Part shown: positions 7,009 through 12,655 of the stretch, in pieces | How positions within the stretch are numbered: the first letter of the stretch is position 1 | Layout: the number at the start of each line of letters is the position of its first letter | DNA from: a virus | Direction: 5' to 3' (one strand) | IMG/VR virus record: IMGVR_UViG_3300020596_000119 | Span: 1 to 21,239 of that record | DNA length: 21,239 bases | Translations under genes and position numbers: made by a program | Notes under the pieces: generated by a model | What the model saw: the letters and a program-made list of their open reading frames with translations, nothing else | Databases searched by the model: none | What the model was told of the DNA's origin: nothing

Positions 7009-7644
7009 ATGAGTTTAGATTTAATGTTGTTGATTGAAAAAGTAAAAATTTCTATTACGAATACTTTACTTAACGAGTCAAAACTTGACGCAGAGTCCTC
7101 TGCGGTTCAGGGGTTCACCGGAATCAAAATTCGGCACCTACTTAATAATCTTGGATCGTTCTCCACTAATTATTTAGAGATTGGGGTCCATAAGGGAGCC
7201 ACTTTCGTCGCGGCTAATTTCGGAAATTCTATGAATTCGTATTGCTGCGATAACTGGGTGGACTTTGATGAACAAGGGCGATCAAGGAAAGAATTTTATT
7301 ATAATAAAGGTCGCCTGCTAAACAACCCAATTAAAGTGTTTGATCAAAGCTGTTGGGACTTGACAGCCGACCAAATAGATACTAAGATAGACTTTTACCT
7401 ATATGACGGCCCGCATGATTACGAAGATCAGGTTATGGCTCTTTCGGTTATCCATCCATTTTTAGCAGAAACATTTATTTATTGCGTTGATGATTGGGAC
7501 TGGGAGATGGTTCATACTGGTGCCCGAGAGGGTATTAGGAGGGCTAATCTAGAGGTTTTGTTTGAGCAGGAGTTTGTGGGCGGTGGCTCGGACCCAAATT
7601 GGTGGAATGGTTTTTATGTTGCGGTTTTGAGAAAGAAAGTATAA
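7009..7644 (+). CDS. SAM-dependent methyltransferase-like protein
   Basis: A 211-residue protein with a Rossmann-type motif I, YLEIGVHKGAT, a DNW acidic turn, DFYLYDGPHDYED and a late CVDDWDW. The order fits the Methyltransf_24 group of class I methyltransferases found in many phages and in carbohydrate clusters. It does not carry the NPPY or PC motifs of DNA N6/N4 or C5 methyltransferases, so base methylation is not indicated. The substrate is unknown. It is followed after one base by the kinase-like gene. Confidence 0.7.
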   Translation: MSLDLMLLIEKVKISITNTLLNESKLDAESSAVQGFTGIKIRHLLNNLGSFSTNYLEIGVHKGATFVAANFGNSMNSYCCDNWVDFDEQGRSRKEFYYNKGRLLNNPIKVFDQSCWDLTADQIDTKIDFYLYDGPHDYEDQVMALSVIHPFLAETFIYCVDDWDWEMVHTGAREGIRRANLEVLFEQEFVGGGSDPNWWNGFYVAVLRKKV

Positions 7645-7645
7645 A

Positions 7646-8101
7646 ATGCCTAAGTTAACCCTTATAAGAGCTTTACCGGGAGCCGGGAAATCGACTCTAG
7701 CACTAAAGTTAGCAAAAGAAAAAAATAATGTAGCTGTTGCTGCCGATGATTTCTTTACTCATGATGATGGGTCCTATAATTTTAACTTTAATCTAATTCA
7801 GGTGGCCCATGAGTGGTGCCTAGGAACAGCATTTTTCCATCTCTCTAGGGGGAAGGATGTTTTTGTTCATAATACGTTTGTCGAACGATGGACCATAGAG
7901 AAATATTGCGATTTTGCCCACAGAAATAATTATGACTGGGATATTGTTGAACCCACCACCAAGTGGCGTTATGATGTTAAGGAATGTGCGGTTAAGAATT
8001 CACACGGCTTAACAGAGACTATGATACAAAAGATGTGGGATAAATGGGAGACTACCAAAGATATCCTTAAGGCTTTTGAAAAATATCGAAAAGAGGCTTA
8101 G
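7646..8101 (+). CDS. P-loop kinase-like ATPase (N4BP2L1/AAA_33 type)
   Basis: The 151-residue protein opens with a Walker A (LPGAGKST, residues 10-17), then AADDFF (32-37) and GSYNFN, then a histidine/tryptophan segment AHEWC, DVFVHNTF, and a C-terminal EPTTKWRYDVKECAVKNSHG. This succession is the signature of small zeta-toxin/polynucleotide-kinase-like ATPases related to NEDD4-binding protein 2-like 1, common in phages. Relatives are proposed nucleoside, nucleotide or RNA-end kinases; the substrate here is open. ATG is one base after the methyltransferase stop. Confidence 0.8.
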   Translation: MPKLTLIRALPGAGKSTLALKLAKEKNNVAVAADDFFTHDDGSYNFNFNLIQVAHEWCLGTAFFHLSRGKDVFVHNTFVERWTIEKYCDFAHRNNYDWDIVEPTTKWRYDVKECAVKNSHGLTETMIQKMWDKWETTKDILKAFEKYRKEA

Positions 8102-8131
8102 CAAAGAAAAAATATAGGACCATTAGGTATT

Positions 8132-8204
8132 GACATGGGCCACCAAGTAGGGGGCCCACCCGATTGGGTCGGGTCGTTCGCCCCATATAGATATTTTTTC
8201 TTTG
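8132..8204 (+). terminator. Repeated GC box plus T-run, copy B
   Basis: GGGTCGGGTCGTTCGCCCC lies at 8166-8184, followed by ATATAGATATTTTTTCTTTG. Upstream, CCCGA-TTGGG-TCGGG (8159-8173) forms an alternative hairpin that excludes the first, so two structures compete. TTGACA at 8132-8137 lies about 30 bases upstream of the box with no clear -10. Probably terminates the 4718-8101 operon, possibly by attenuation. Confidence 0.5.
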
Positions 8205-8229
8205 TACCGTTTTTAATAAGGAATGTTTT

Positions 8230-8871
8230 ATGCAAATTTACGAAACCTGTGCTGGAGATGAAATTTCTCCCACTATTAATAATGCAATTTCACAAGCAAT
8301 AAGTTACGACGAGTTGATTACTTTTGAATTTAACGATGTTGAGGTTATTGTGGGGGGAAATTCAAACCCCGAATTGATTCTTAGAGATTGGGAGCGTGGA
8401 ATGAGTGGGTATTTAGGGGATGATCCAGTTGTGGGCCCATATCCAGACGAAGAATTGTCTGCAAGTGATTTAGAATCAGATTCAAAAATTAAGGCCCTTC
8501 AAGATGAGGAATCTAAAAAAACTCAAGCTGGGTACGATAAAAAGCAATCTGAACAAAAATTAGCTTTGCAGAATGCCTTACATTTAACGGGGCCCATTGA
8601 GCTATCGGATAAGCCTCTGTGGGACTCTCTTGTTGAATCTAATGATGATGACTATGGATTACGAGTCGTTTGCTATGCGGAAGATTGGGCTCGATTGATG
8701 CAGGGTCGTATTCATCTTGGGTCTACCGTGGCAGATTGTGCTAAAGACACGGGAGAATTGGCGGATGATGACGGGATTAGTGGGGCGATGCATGGCTTTG
8801 CAATGCAAACACTAGTTCAGTGCTGGAAACATGGTGACGAGTTACGGGCGTGGAAAAGTGGAGCAAAATAG
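8230..8871 (+). CDS. Hypothetical acidic protein
   Basis: A 213-residue protein with a small beta-rich N-terminal part (to about 75), a polar, likely coiled-coil middle (SDSKIKALQDEESKKTQAGY...) and a more hydrophobic C-terminal domain (from about 125) with DDDGISGAMHGFAMQTLVQCW. No motif I recognise. It is preceded by repeat copy B and followed by a fresh promoter at 8914, so it is probably a one-gene transcript. Confidence 0.7.
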   Translation: MQIYETCAGDEISPTINNAISQAISYDELITFEFNDVEVIVGGNSNPELILRDWERGMSGYLGDDPVVGPYPDEELSASDLESDSKIKALQDEESKKTQAGYDKKQSEQKLALQNALHLTGPIELSDKPLWDSLVESNDDDYGLRVVCYAEDWARLMQGRIHLGSTVADCAKDTGELADDDGISGAMHGFAMQTLVQCWKHGDELRAWKSGAK

Positions 8872-8913
8872 CTCTAAAGGACCCCTCTGGTTAATTTTTT
8901 ATGGCTTTGCCGG

Positions 8914-8941
8914 TTGACATGGACGTAGCTTGTGCTACAAT
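8914..8941 (+). promoter_or_regulatory. Strong sigma70-like promoter
   Basis: TTGACA (8914-8919), a 16-base spacer and TACAAT (8936-8941). It drives the small membrane genes and ssb. Its position rules out any start codon before about 8948 for the next gene. Confidence 0.8.
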
Positions 8942-8971
8942 GTGTGCAGTCTTAAATTTGTGGAGCTAATA

Positions 8972-9175
8972 ATAGATAAACAAAATCTTGGTTTTTTGTG
9001 CGTAATACTTTTTATGGTGTTAATAATGTCTTTGTTGGGAGCCTCGGCTGCCTATCTAGACGGTACGGCGAAAGCCAATTGGTTAAAGAAAAGCCGAGAT
9101 ATCGACATTCCTTGGCATGAGGCGACTTGGCTTAATGTTAATATTAGTTCGGTAGACACTCAAGTGAAAAAATAA
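8972..9175 (+). CDS. Small membrane protein, possible ATA start
   Basis: The open frame is clear (transmembrane segment LGFLCVILFMVLIMSLLGAS, polar tail ending DTQVKK), but its start is not. The only good ribosome-binding site, GGAG at 8962-8965, is six bases ahead of ATA 8972. Other in-frame choices are GTG 8960, with no ribosome site and almost no leader, and ATG 9014 or 9026, which would cut the membrane helix. ATA 8972 gives 67 residues. Function unknown. Confidence 0.55.
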   Translation: MDKQNLGFLCVILFMVLIMSLLGASAAYLDGTAKANWLKKSRDIDIPWHEATWLNVNISSVDTQVKK

Positions 9176-9184
9176 GGAATCAAA

Positions 9185-9247
9185 ATGTTAAGACATTATT
9201 TTATTAACTCTGTTGGAAGATATTATTTAGGGGGAATTGCCTCATGA
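9185..9247 (+). CDS. 20-residue microprotein
   Basis: ATG 9185 follows AAGGAATCAAA and reads MLRHYFINSVGRYYLGGIAS before TGA. Its stop overlaps the ATG of the next gene (ATGA at 9244). It may be a genuine microprotein or simply a leader peptide that couples translation of the next gene. Confidence 0.4.
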   Translation: MLRHYFINSVGRYYLGGIAS

Positions 9248-9393
9248 ACTCTTATCTTCTAGGCATAGTATGTTTAATTTACTCTGTTACTTTTCTAACA
9301 AGTTTATTAAACAAAAATTATAGTTTGGCCCTCATTTACTTTGCCTACGCACTTTCGTTAGTAGGCTTCATCATTCAAGAATCTCACGGTTAG
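9244..9393 (+). CDS. Two-helix small membrane protein
   Basis: 49 residues (MNSYLLGIVCLIYSVTFLTS... ending IIQESHG). Two hydrophobic helices are joined by LLNKNYSL, with N- and C-termini on the same side. GGGGGA lies 8 bases upstream. Proteins of this shape (short hairpin with a SLLNKKYS-like turn) recur in phages without known function. It ends 7 bases before ssb. Confidence 0.65.
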   Translation: MNSYLLGIVCLIYSVTFLTSLLNKNYSLALIYFAYALSLVGFIIQESHG

Positions 9394-9400
9394 GAAAAAC

Positions 9401-9763
9401 ATGTTAAACAAAGTTATGCTCATTGGTCGTATTACATCCTCGCCCACCCAAAAGCAGGTCGGCCCCCAGAACCTTTTACGCTTCTCTCTAGCGATCAATC
9501 GTAAGATGGGCGACAAGGAGGAGACCCTATTCATCGACTGCGACTTCTGGGGCGAGAGGAGCGTCAAAATCGCCCAGTGGATGGTCAAGGGTAAGGAAGT
9601 TTATGTTGAGGGCCGCCTAAAGGTGGACAAGTGGGAAAAAGATGGAGTTCCCTACAGCAAGATGTTTGTTGTGGTTGAAAACGTAGAATTTATTAATTCA
9701 GGCAAAAAAACTGAAAACGTAGAATCCGTAGATTCAGAAAACAAGGAGCCAGTCAATGTATAA
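9401..9763 (+). CDS. ssb: Single-stranded DNA-binding protein, C-terminus altered
   Basis: A 120-residue bacterial-type SSB. The OB fold spans residues 1 to about 100 with the usual MLNKVMLIGRI start, LRFSLAINRK, IDCDFWGE, KGKEVYVEGRL and a VVVENVEF end. It coats ssDNA at the replication fork. After the OB fold only a short acidic/polar tail (to NKEPVNV) is left, and the normal acidic tip ending in Pro-Phe that recruits partner proteins is absent. The stop codon (9761-9763) lies where homology to the tnpB element begins, so the tail may have been cut by an insertion. It uses more GC-rich codons than its neighbours. Confidence 0.93.
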   Translation: MLNKVMLIGRITSSPTQKQVGPQNLLRFSLAINRKMGDKEETLFIDCDFWGERSVKIAQWMVKGKEVYVEGRLKVDKWEKDGVPYSKMFVVVENVEFINSGKKTENVESVDSENKEPVNV

Positions 9764-9842
9764 TATAGCAAAACAAGTCTGGGATTACAGACTTTGGGCC
9801 AAAACCCTAAAAGCCTCCGGATTAATTCGGAGGAATAGTCAC
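9760..9842 (+). mobile_element. Solitary IS right end / orphan omega-RNA-like scaffold
   Basis: About 80 bases match the last codons of tnpB and the right end of the copy at 2319-2400, in the opposite orientation. The hairpin AGTCT-gggattac-AGACT (9776-9793) is kept exactly. The terminal hairpin is kept by pair-preserving changes: CCTCCG/CGGAGG here, against CCTCTG/CGGAGG in the other copy. The match ends with AATAGTCAC at 9842. In active TnpB systems the RNA scaffold ends at this boundary and the next roughly 16 bases act as guide. No tnpB or left end is attached. Confidence 0.8.
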
Positions 9843-9878
9843 CTACCTATATTTTTTATCTTGCTCATTAGTGTTGGA

Positions 9879-10142
9879 ATGGGAGATCCTCCAAAGAAAA
9901 CCCAGCCCCAAACACGAAACAATGGGCGAGCACTTTTGAACTCGACCCAGAACCGCCCTAATATGTACGGCGGGTATAATCAATTTGGTAATGATCATTT
10001 TGATAGGTTCTTTATGAACCAAATGGGCGGATTTACGTATCAGCGTGGACCAGTTCAGTATACACCGGCTAATCTATATGGGCCCGGTAACAGCAACTAT
10101 AGTAATGGGGGTCGATACGACAGTCGGAATGGCAATCGATAA
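9879..10142 (+). CDS. Asn/Gly-rich low-complexity protein
   Basis: The open frame extends up to 9756, but everything before about 9843 is IS right-end sequence, so the native start is probably ATG 9879 (87 residues, MGDPPKKTQPQTRNNGR...). The ribosome site is weak. The protein is rich in Asn, Gly, Tyr, Gln and Arg (NMYGGYNQFGNDHF, FMNQMGG), lacks hydrophobic core segments and is probably disordered. It resembles the linkers of SSB or RNA-binding proteins in composition. It could be a displaced part of the ssb region, but lacks an acidic tip. Function unknown. Confidence 0.5.
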   Translation: MGDPPKKTQPQTRNNGRALLNSTQNRPNMYGGYNQFGNDHFDRFFMNQMGGFTYQRGPVQYTPANLYGPGNSNYSNGGRYDSRNGNR

Positions 10143-10284
10143 CTTAGTGTAGAATGGTGGTTCGATTCCACCTCGCTTGTCGAGTTTTGGTAAGAAGGGA
10201 GCTTGGTTAAAATCCAAGTGATAGTCCTATTTGTAATAGCTTATAGGTAACTCTGCGAGACAAAGACACGGACGGCCAGTCCGA
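10143..10284 (+). other. Structured intergenic stretch with a tRNA T-arm-like hairpin
   Basis: GGTGG-TTCGATT-CCACC (10156-10172) is a perfect T-arm by stem length and loop consensus (TTCRANY), but no matching acceptor, D or anticodon arm precedes it. Downstream are CTTGG-ttaaaat-CCAAG (about 10202-10219), CTATT-TGT-AATAG (about 10228-10241), CTCGC/GCGAG (about 10172 with 10257) and CGGAC-GGCCA-GTCCG (10270-10284). It may be an untranslated RNA or a tRNA-derived relic. Confidence 0.4.
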
Positions 10285-10321
10285 TAAAATCTTCTTTGAT
10301 AGGAAGATGGGGGTATTTTTT
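10285..10321 (+). terminator. Hairpin plus T-run, direct repeat T1
   Basis: ATCTTC-tttgatag-GAAGAT is followed by GGGGGTATTTTTT. An identical stretch of about 36 bases lies at 12346-12382. It is probably a rho-independent terminator, although the bases between stem and T-run are more than usual. Confidence 0.55.
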
Positions 10322-10358
10322 AGAAGTAGGTATCTATATTGTTTTTTTGGAGTTTATG

Positions 10359-10568
10359 ATGACTATAACAATTTCGGGAAAAGTAAAGACAGGCAAGTCA
10401 GTGATTGCACAAGCGATTTCTAGGGCATTGAAAGCTCATGGATTAAACGTGTTGATCAACGACTGTGACCATCCTGATGGACTCAATGACAAATATATTC
10501 ATGGGTGTCTTGACTCTCTTAGGGATAAAGAAATACCAATTGAGATTAAGTTAATTCGTGAATCTTGA
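10359..10568 (+). CDS. Short P-loop protein
   Basis: ATG 10359 (GGAG six bases upstream; a second ATG at 10356 is too close) gives 69 residues. A Walker A (SGKVKTGKS) is followed by a helix AQAISRALKAHG, then VLINDCD, where a kinase's second acidic motif would be. The protein then ends, far short of a complete kinase. Such miniature P-loop proteins are recurrent in phages. It converges with and overlaps by 23 bases the - strand gene ending at 10546. Confidence 0.7.
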   Translation: MTITISGKVKTGKSVIAQAISRALKAHGLNVLINDCDHPDGLNDKYIHGCLDSLRDKEIPIEIKLIRES

Positions 10569-10776
10569 TTCCATGATGTTCGGTTGCGTGAGAGATGAAG
10601 TTTCTAATGTGACTTGGAGTAATCCAAGTTTTATCCGAGAGGTGCAATATCCAATTGAGAATTTTTTCCGAAGTGTTGCATCTATCAAAATCAATTTCAT
10701 ATGGACCGCCAGTATTCGGGCTAGGGTCTGTTAGAATAATGCAGTTTTCTGTTACGTGAACTAGTTTGTTTGCCAC
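10546..10776 (-). CDS. Hypothetical protein, convergent with the P-loop gene
   Basis: GTG 10776 is preceded by AAAGG at the right distance and gives 76 residues (VANKLVHVTENCIILTD...). The open frame continues upstream into repeat R1 (ATG 10818), but that part is repeat sequence. The protein seems a small alpha/beta fold with a GGPYEIDFDRC strand and a helical C-terminus. No family recognised. Its leader is repeat R1, which it shares divergently with the gene at 10916. Confidence 0.65.
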   Translation of the reverse strand: MANKLVHVTENCIILTDPSPNTGGPYEIDFDRCNTSEKILNWILHLSDKTWITPSHIRNFISHATEHHGIKIHELT

Positions 10777-10795
10777 GGAATTTACCTTTTGAATT

Positions 10796-10894
10796 GAAAA
10801 CAGAACGCCCGCGATCACCTAGTCGCGTAATTTTACAACTTTTTTTATTAACGGACGACACGCGACTTAGGTGCATCGCATTGTTCTGTTTGTT
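10796..10894. repeat. Palindromic divergent-leader repeat R1
   Basis: 99 bases, identical over the core to R2 and R3. Outer arms AAACAGAAC (10798-10806) and GTTCTGTTT (10883-10891), then GCGAT/ATCGC, then CACCTAGTCGCG against CGCGACTTAGGTG, closing on a 32-base AT-rich centre with seven T. Genes are read away from it on both sides. Confidence 0.9.
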
Positions 10895-10915
10895 TTCACA
10901 TTTTTTGGAGTTATT

Positions 10916-11116
10916 ATGAAGTTAAAATTAGTAGCAGATGGTAGTTTCTTTTATCCTAATATGAAGATAGTAAACGAAGAAACTGGAGAATTCGTTGAAG
11001 CTGTGGGGGCAATTGAAATCAAGACAGTCGTTAATGGGCGGGCATCTGTCGTAATTACTATGATGGACATGGCTATTGCCGTAAACGTAGACTGCCAACT
11101 TAACGACCAGCATTAG
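10916..11116 (+). CDS. Hypothetical small beta-rich protein
   Basis: ATG 10916 with GGAG 7 bases upstream, 66 residues: MKLKLVADGSFFYPNMKIVN, then AVGAIEIKTVVNGRASVVITM, ending CQLNDQH. Alternating hydrophobic residues suggest a small beta barrel or sandwich. The ATG is about 20 bases beyond repeat R1. It overlaps the convergent gene ending at 11113 by 4 bases. No family recognised. Confidence 0.65.
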   Translation: MKLKLVADGSFFYPNMKIVNEETGEFVEAVGAIEIKTVVNGRASVVITMMDMAIAVNVDCQLNDQH

Positions 11117-11322
11117 TTTCGAAGCGTTATGACGTATGGGTGTAGTTGTCCCGACTGATAGTCCACAAAAATTACCCCATCGTTTTTTAATTCTTCGGCA
11201 ACCATTCTCATGACGGATGGATCATCGGTCAAATCCTTAAATAATTCGGAAACAATTGCGTTTGTCTCTCCAGATTCGCGTATTTTGTTCAAACGCTCGA
11301 TACATTCAGATTTGATGGACAT
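11113..11322 (-). CDS. Hypothetical helical protein
   Basis: ATG 11322 gives 69 residues (MSIKSECIERLNKIRESGETN...DDPSVMRMVAEELKNDG...). The in-frame extension into repeat R2 (ATG 11355) is only repeat sequence. Mostly helical, ending in a short strand pair VIFVDYQSGQLHPYVITL. The leader immediately upstream (GGTTACTTTCG plus repeat) is shared base for base with the - strand gene starting at 11929, so both probably share expression signals. Confidence 0.65.
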   Translation of the reverse strand: MSIKSECIERLNKIRESGETNAIVSELFKDLTDDPSVMRMVAEELKNDGVIFVDYQSGQLHPYVITLRN

Positions 11323-11332
11323 GGTTACTTTC

Positions 11333-11431
11333 GAAAACAGAACGCCCGCGATCACCTAGTCGCGTAATTTTACAACTTTTTTTATTAACGGACGACACGC
11401 GACTTAGGTGCATCGCATTGTTCTGTTTGTT
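11333..11431. repeat. Palindromic divergent-leader repeat R2
   Basis: Same 99-base sequence as R1, including both outer arms. Together with R3 it additionally shares GGTTACTTTC on its left side (11323-11332). Confidence 0.9.
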
Positions 11432-11443
11432 ATGAGGGATATT

Positions 11444-11713
11444 ATGGAAACTTTGCCGCTAGATATGTCAAGAAACGTTCCTAGATCATTCAACAACTAC
11501 CCAATAGAGGTTGATGATACGGGGCATTTTTTATTGCAAACGATGAGGTTTGACGAGTTTGATTACCCACTCACGCTTAGCGTTTTAGACGCAATGAAAT
11601 TGTTGTCTAAATATGATCCAGAATGGGATAACCGATTATATGAATGCATGAGATTAGCCATTAAGGATGGTTCATTGACACATGACGATTACGTTAGTGT
11701 TCTAAAGTTTTAG
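11444..11713 (+). CDS. Hypothetical protein
   Basis: ATG 11444 (GAGGG 6 bases upstream) gives 89 residues, METLPLDMSRNVPRSFNNYP..., with a mostly helical second half (LDAMKLLSKYDPEWDNRLYECM). An earlier in-frame ATG at 11432 is possible but lacks a ribosome site. It overlaps the convergent gene ending at 11702 by 12 bases. No family recognised. Confidence 0.65.
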   Translation: METLPLDMSRNVPRSFNNYPIEVDDTGHFLLQTMRFDEFDYPLTLSVLDAMKLLSKYDPEWDNRLYECMRLAIKDGSLTHDDYVSVLKF

Positions 11714-11929
11714 TTGTACAAAGTTATTCCAATAGGCCCTAGCTTCTTTGTAATAGTCAGATATTTGCTGTGGAGTTCCCTCTACGACTAGATCGACGCT
11801 ATCGACCCCATCACAAACAAAACGAAATAGGTATCCCCCATTTTTTGGGTCTGATCTATCGACGCTAATAACGACAATCTGCCGATGTAGCAAATCTGCA
11901 AGTTGCGTTAGGATTGGGTTGTTTTTCAC
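11702..11929 (-). CDS. Hypothetical alpha/beta protein
   Basis: GTG 11929 occupies the position of ATG 11322 in the sister unit and gives 75 residues (VKNNPILTQLADLLHRQIVV...). It shows strand-like segments IVVISVD, GYLFRFVCDG and VDLVVEG, then a helix DYYKEARAYWNNFVQL. Leader sequence is identical to that of the gene at 11322. No similarity between the two proteins is apparent despite the shared leader. Confidence 0.65.
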   Translation of the reverse strand: MKNNPILTQLADLLHRQIVVISVDRSDPKNGGYLFRFVCDGVDSVDLVVEGTPQQISDYYKEARAYWNNFVQLKL

Positions 11930-11939
11930 GGTTACTTTC

Positions 11940-12030
11940 GAAAACAGAACGCCCGCGATCACCTAGTCGCGTAATTTTACAACTTTTTTTATTAACGGAC
12001 GACACGCGACTTAGGTGCATCGCATTGTTC
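11940..12030. repeat. Palindromic divergent-leader repeat R3
   Basis: Identical to R1 and R2 except that the right outer arm is cut after GTTC (12030), so the outermost pairing is lost. The inner arms and the AT-rich centre are intact. Confidence 0.9.
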
Positions 12031-12050
12031 GTCCGCTTGGAGTTTAGATT

Positions 12051-12290
12051 ATGTGGATATGGCGAGAAGATAAAGAAGAGACCAAAGAAGTAAAGTTGTT
12101 GATGATTTTGAAGTATTCGGATAAAATGTCCGAAGATCTCATTTTCGTAAACACAAGTACGGAATGTGGGGTTGGGACTATGTTAATGGGCCAACTTAAG
12201 GATGCCGGAATACCATGTAGGCCGATTTCCTACCATTATCCATTGGCCCCCGATCACAAAAGTCGTCGGGAAAAAATCATTCACGTTTAA
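12051..12290 (+). CDS. Hypothetical protein, last gene of the repeat array
   Basis: ATG 12051 with GGAG upstream, 79 residues (MWIWREDKEETKEVKLLMIL...). It carries a charged start, a strand KLLMILKYS, and a GVGTMLMGQLKDAGIPCRPISY segment that looks like a helix followed by a strand. Unlike the other array genes it has no convergent partner. The terminator-like repeat T2 follows 56 bases downstream. Confidence 0.6.
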   Translation: MWIWREDKEETKEVKLLMILKYSDKMSEDLIFVNTSTECGVGTMLMGQLKDAGIPCRPISYHYPLAPDHKSRREKIIHV

Positions 12291-12345
12291 GGTAGATCTT
12301 GGATTCTATCGCAACCAATTCGGATTTCAAAATCGTTAGCTCCCT

Positions 12346-12382
12346 TAAAATCTTCTTTGATAGGAAGATGGGGGTATTTTTT
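12346..12382 (+). terminator. Hairpin plus T-run, direct repeat T2
   Basis: Same sequence as at 10285-10321: ATCTTC-tttgatag-GAAGAT, GGGGGTA and a T-run. It closes the repeat array on its right side, as T1 does on the left. Confidence 0.55.
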
Positions 12383-12421
12383 TATAGACTGTGTTCGGTG
12401 AATTGTTTATTGAGGTAAATT

Positions 12422-12655
12422 ATGGTAGTTGATAAGAATGGTATTGGAATTATTTCTGGTCAGAAGGTATTAGCTCACTATGATGATGGTACACGACACG
12501 GTATTGTCGTTAAACCTTTTCCAGACAATCCCACAATCAATTCTCCCGGTCATTGGGTCGATATCAGCATCGAGAATGCCGGTCCAGAGGGTGTCCCGTC
12601 GTACATCTTGGAAGTCTACGAAATCCTGAGATCACCGCAGGCCGAGGAGAAATAA
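12422..12655 (+). CDS. Hypothetical small beta protein
   Basis: ATG 12422 with GAGG upstream, 77 residues. The first half (ISGQKVLAHYDDGTRHGIVVKP) reads like a small SH3- or PAS-like barrel with a polar strand-turn-strand pattern. The rest is VDISIENAGPEGVPSYILEVYEIL. Its TAA is followed directly by the next ATG (TAAATG). No function recognised. Confidence 0.65.
   Translation: MVVDKNGIGIISGQKVLAHYDDGTRHGIVVKPFPDNPTINSPGHWVDISIENAGPEGVPSYILEVYEILRSPQAEEK

Noticed and set aside
9756-9878. Extension of the Asn/Gly-rich gene to 9756
   Set aside because: The extra N-terminus is encoded by IS right-end sequence.
10172-10262. A complete tRNA using CTCGC/GCGAG as acceptor and CTTGG-ttaaaat-CCAAG as anticodon arm
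   Set aside because: The acceptor has only 5 pairs, the D arm does not pair and no T-arm lies at the right place; the canonical T-arm is outside.
10143-10284. Group I intron core (GTGATAGTCC resembles the 3' strand of P7)
   Set aside because: No matching P7 5' strand or P3/P8 arrangement could be found, and the flanks are not an interrupted gene.
10796-12030. CRISPR array
   Set aside because: Three repeats about 540-610 bases apart with genes between them; repeat and spacer sizes are wrong.
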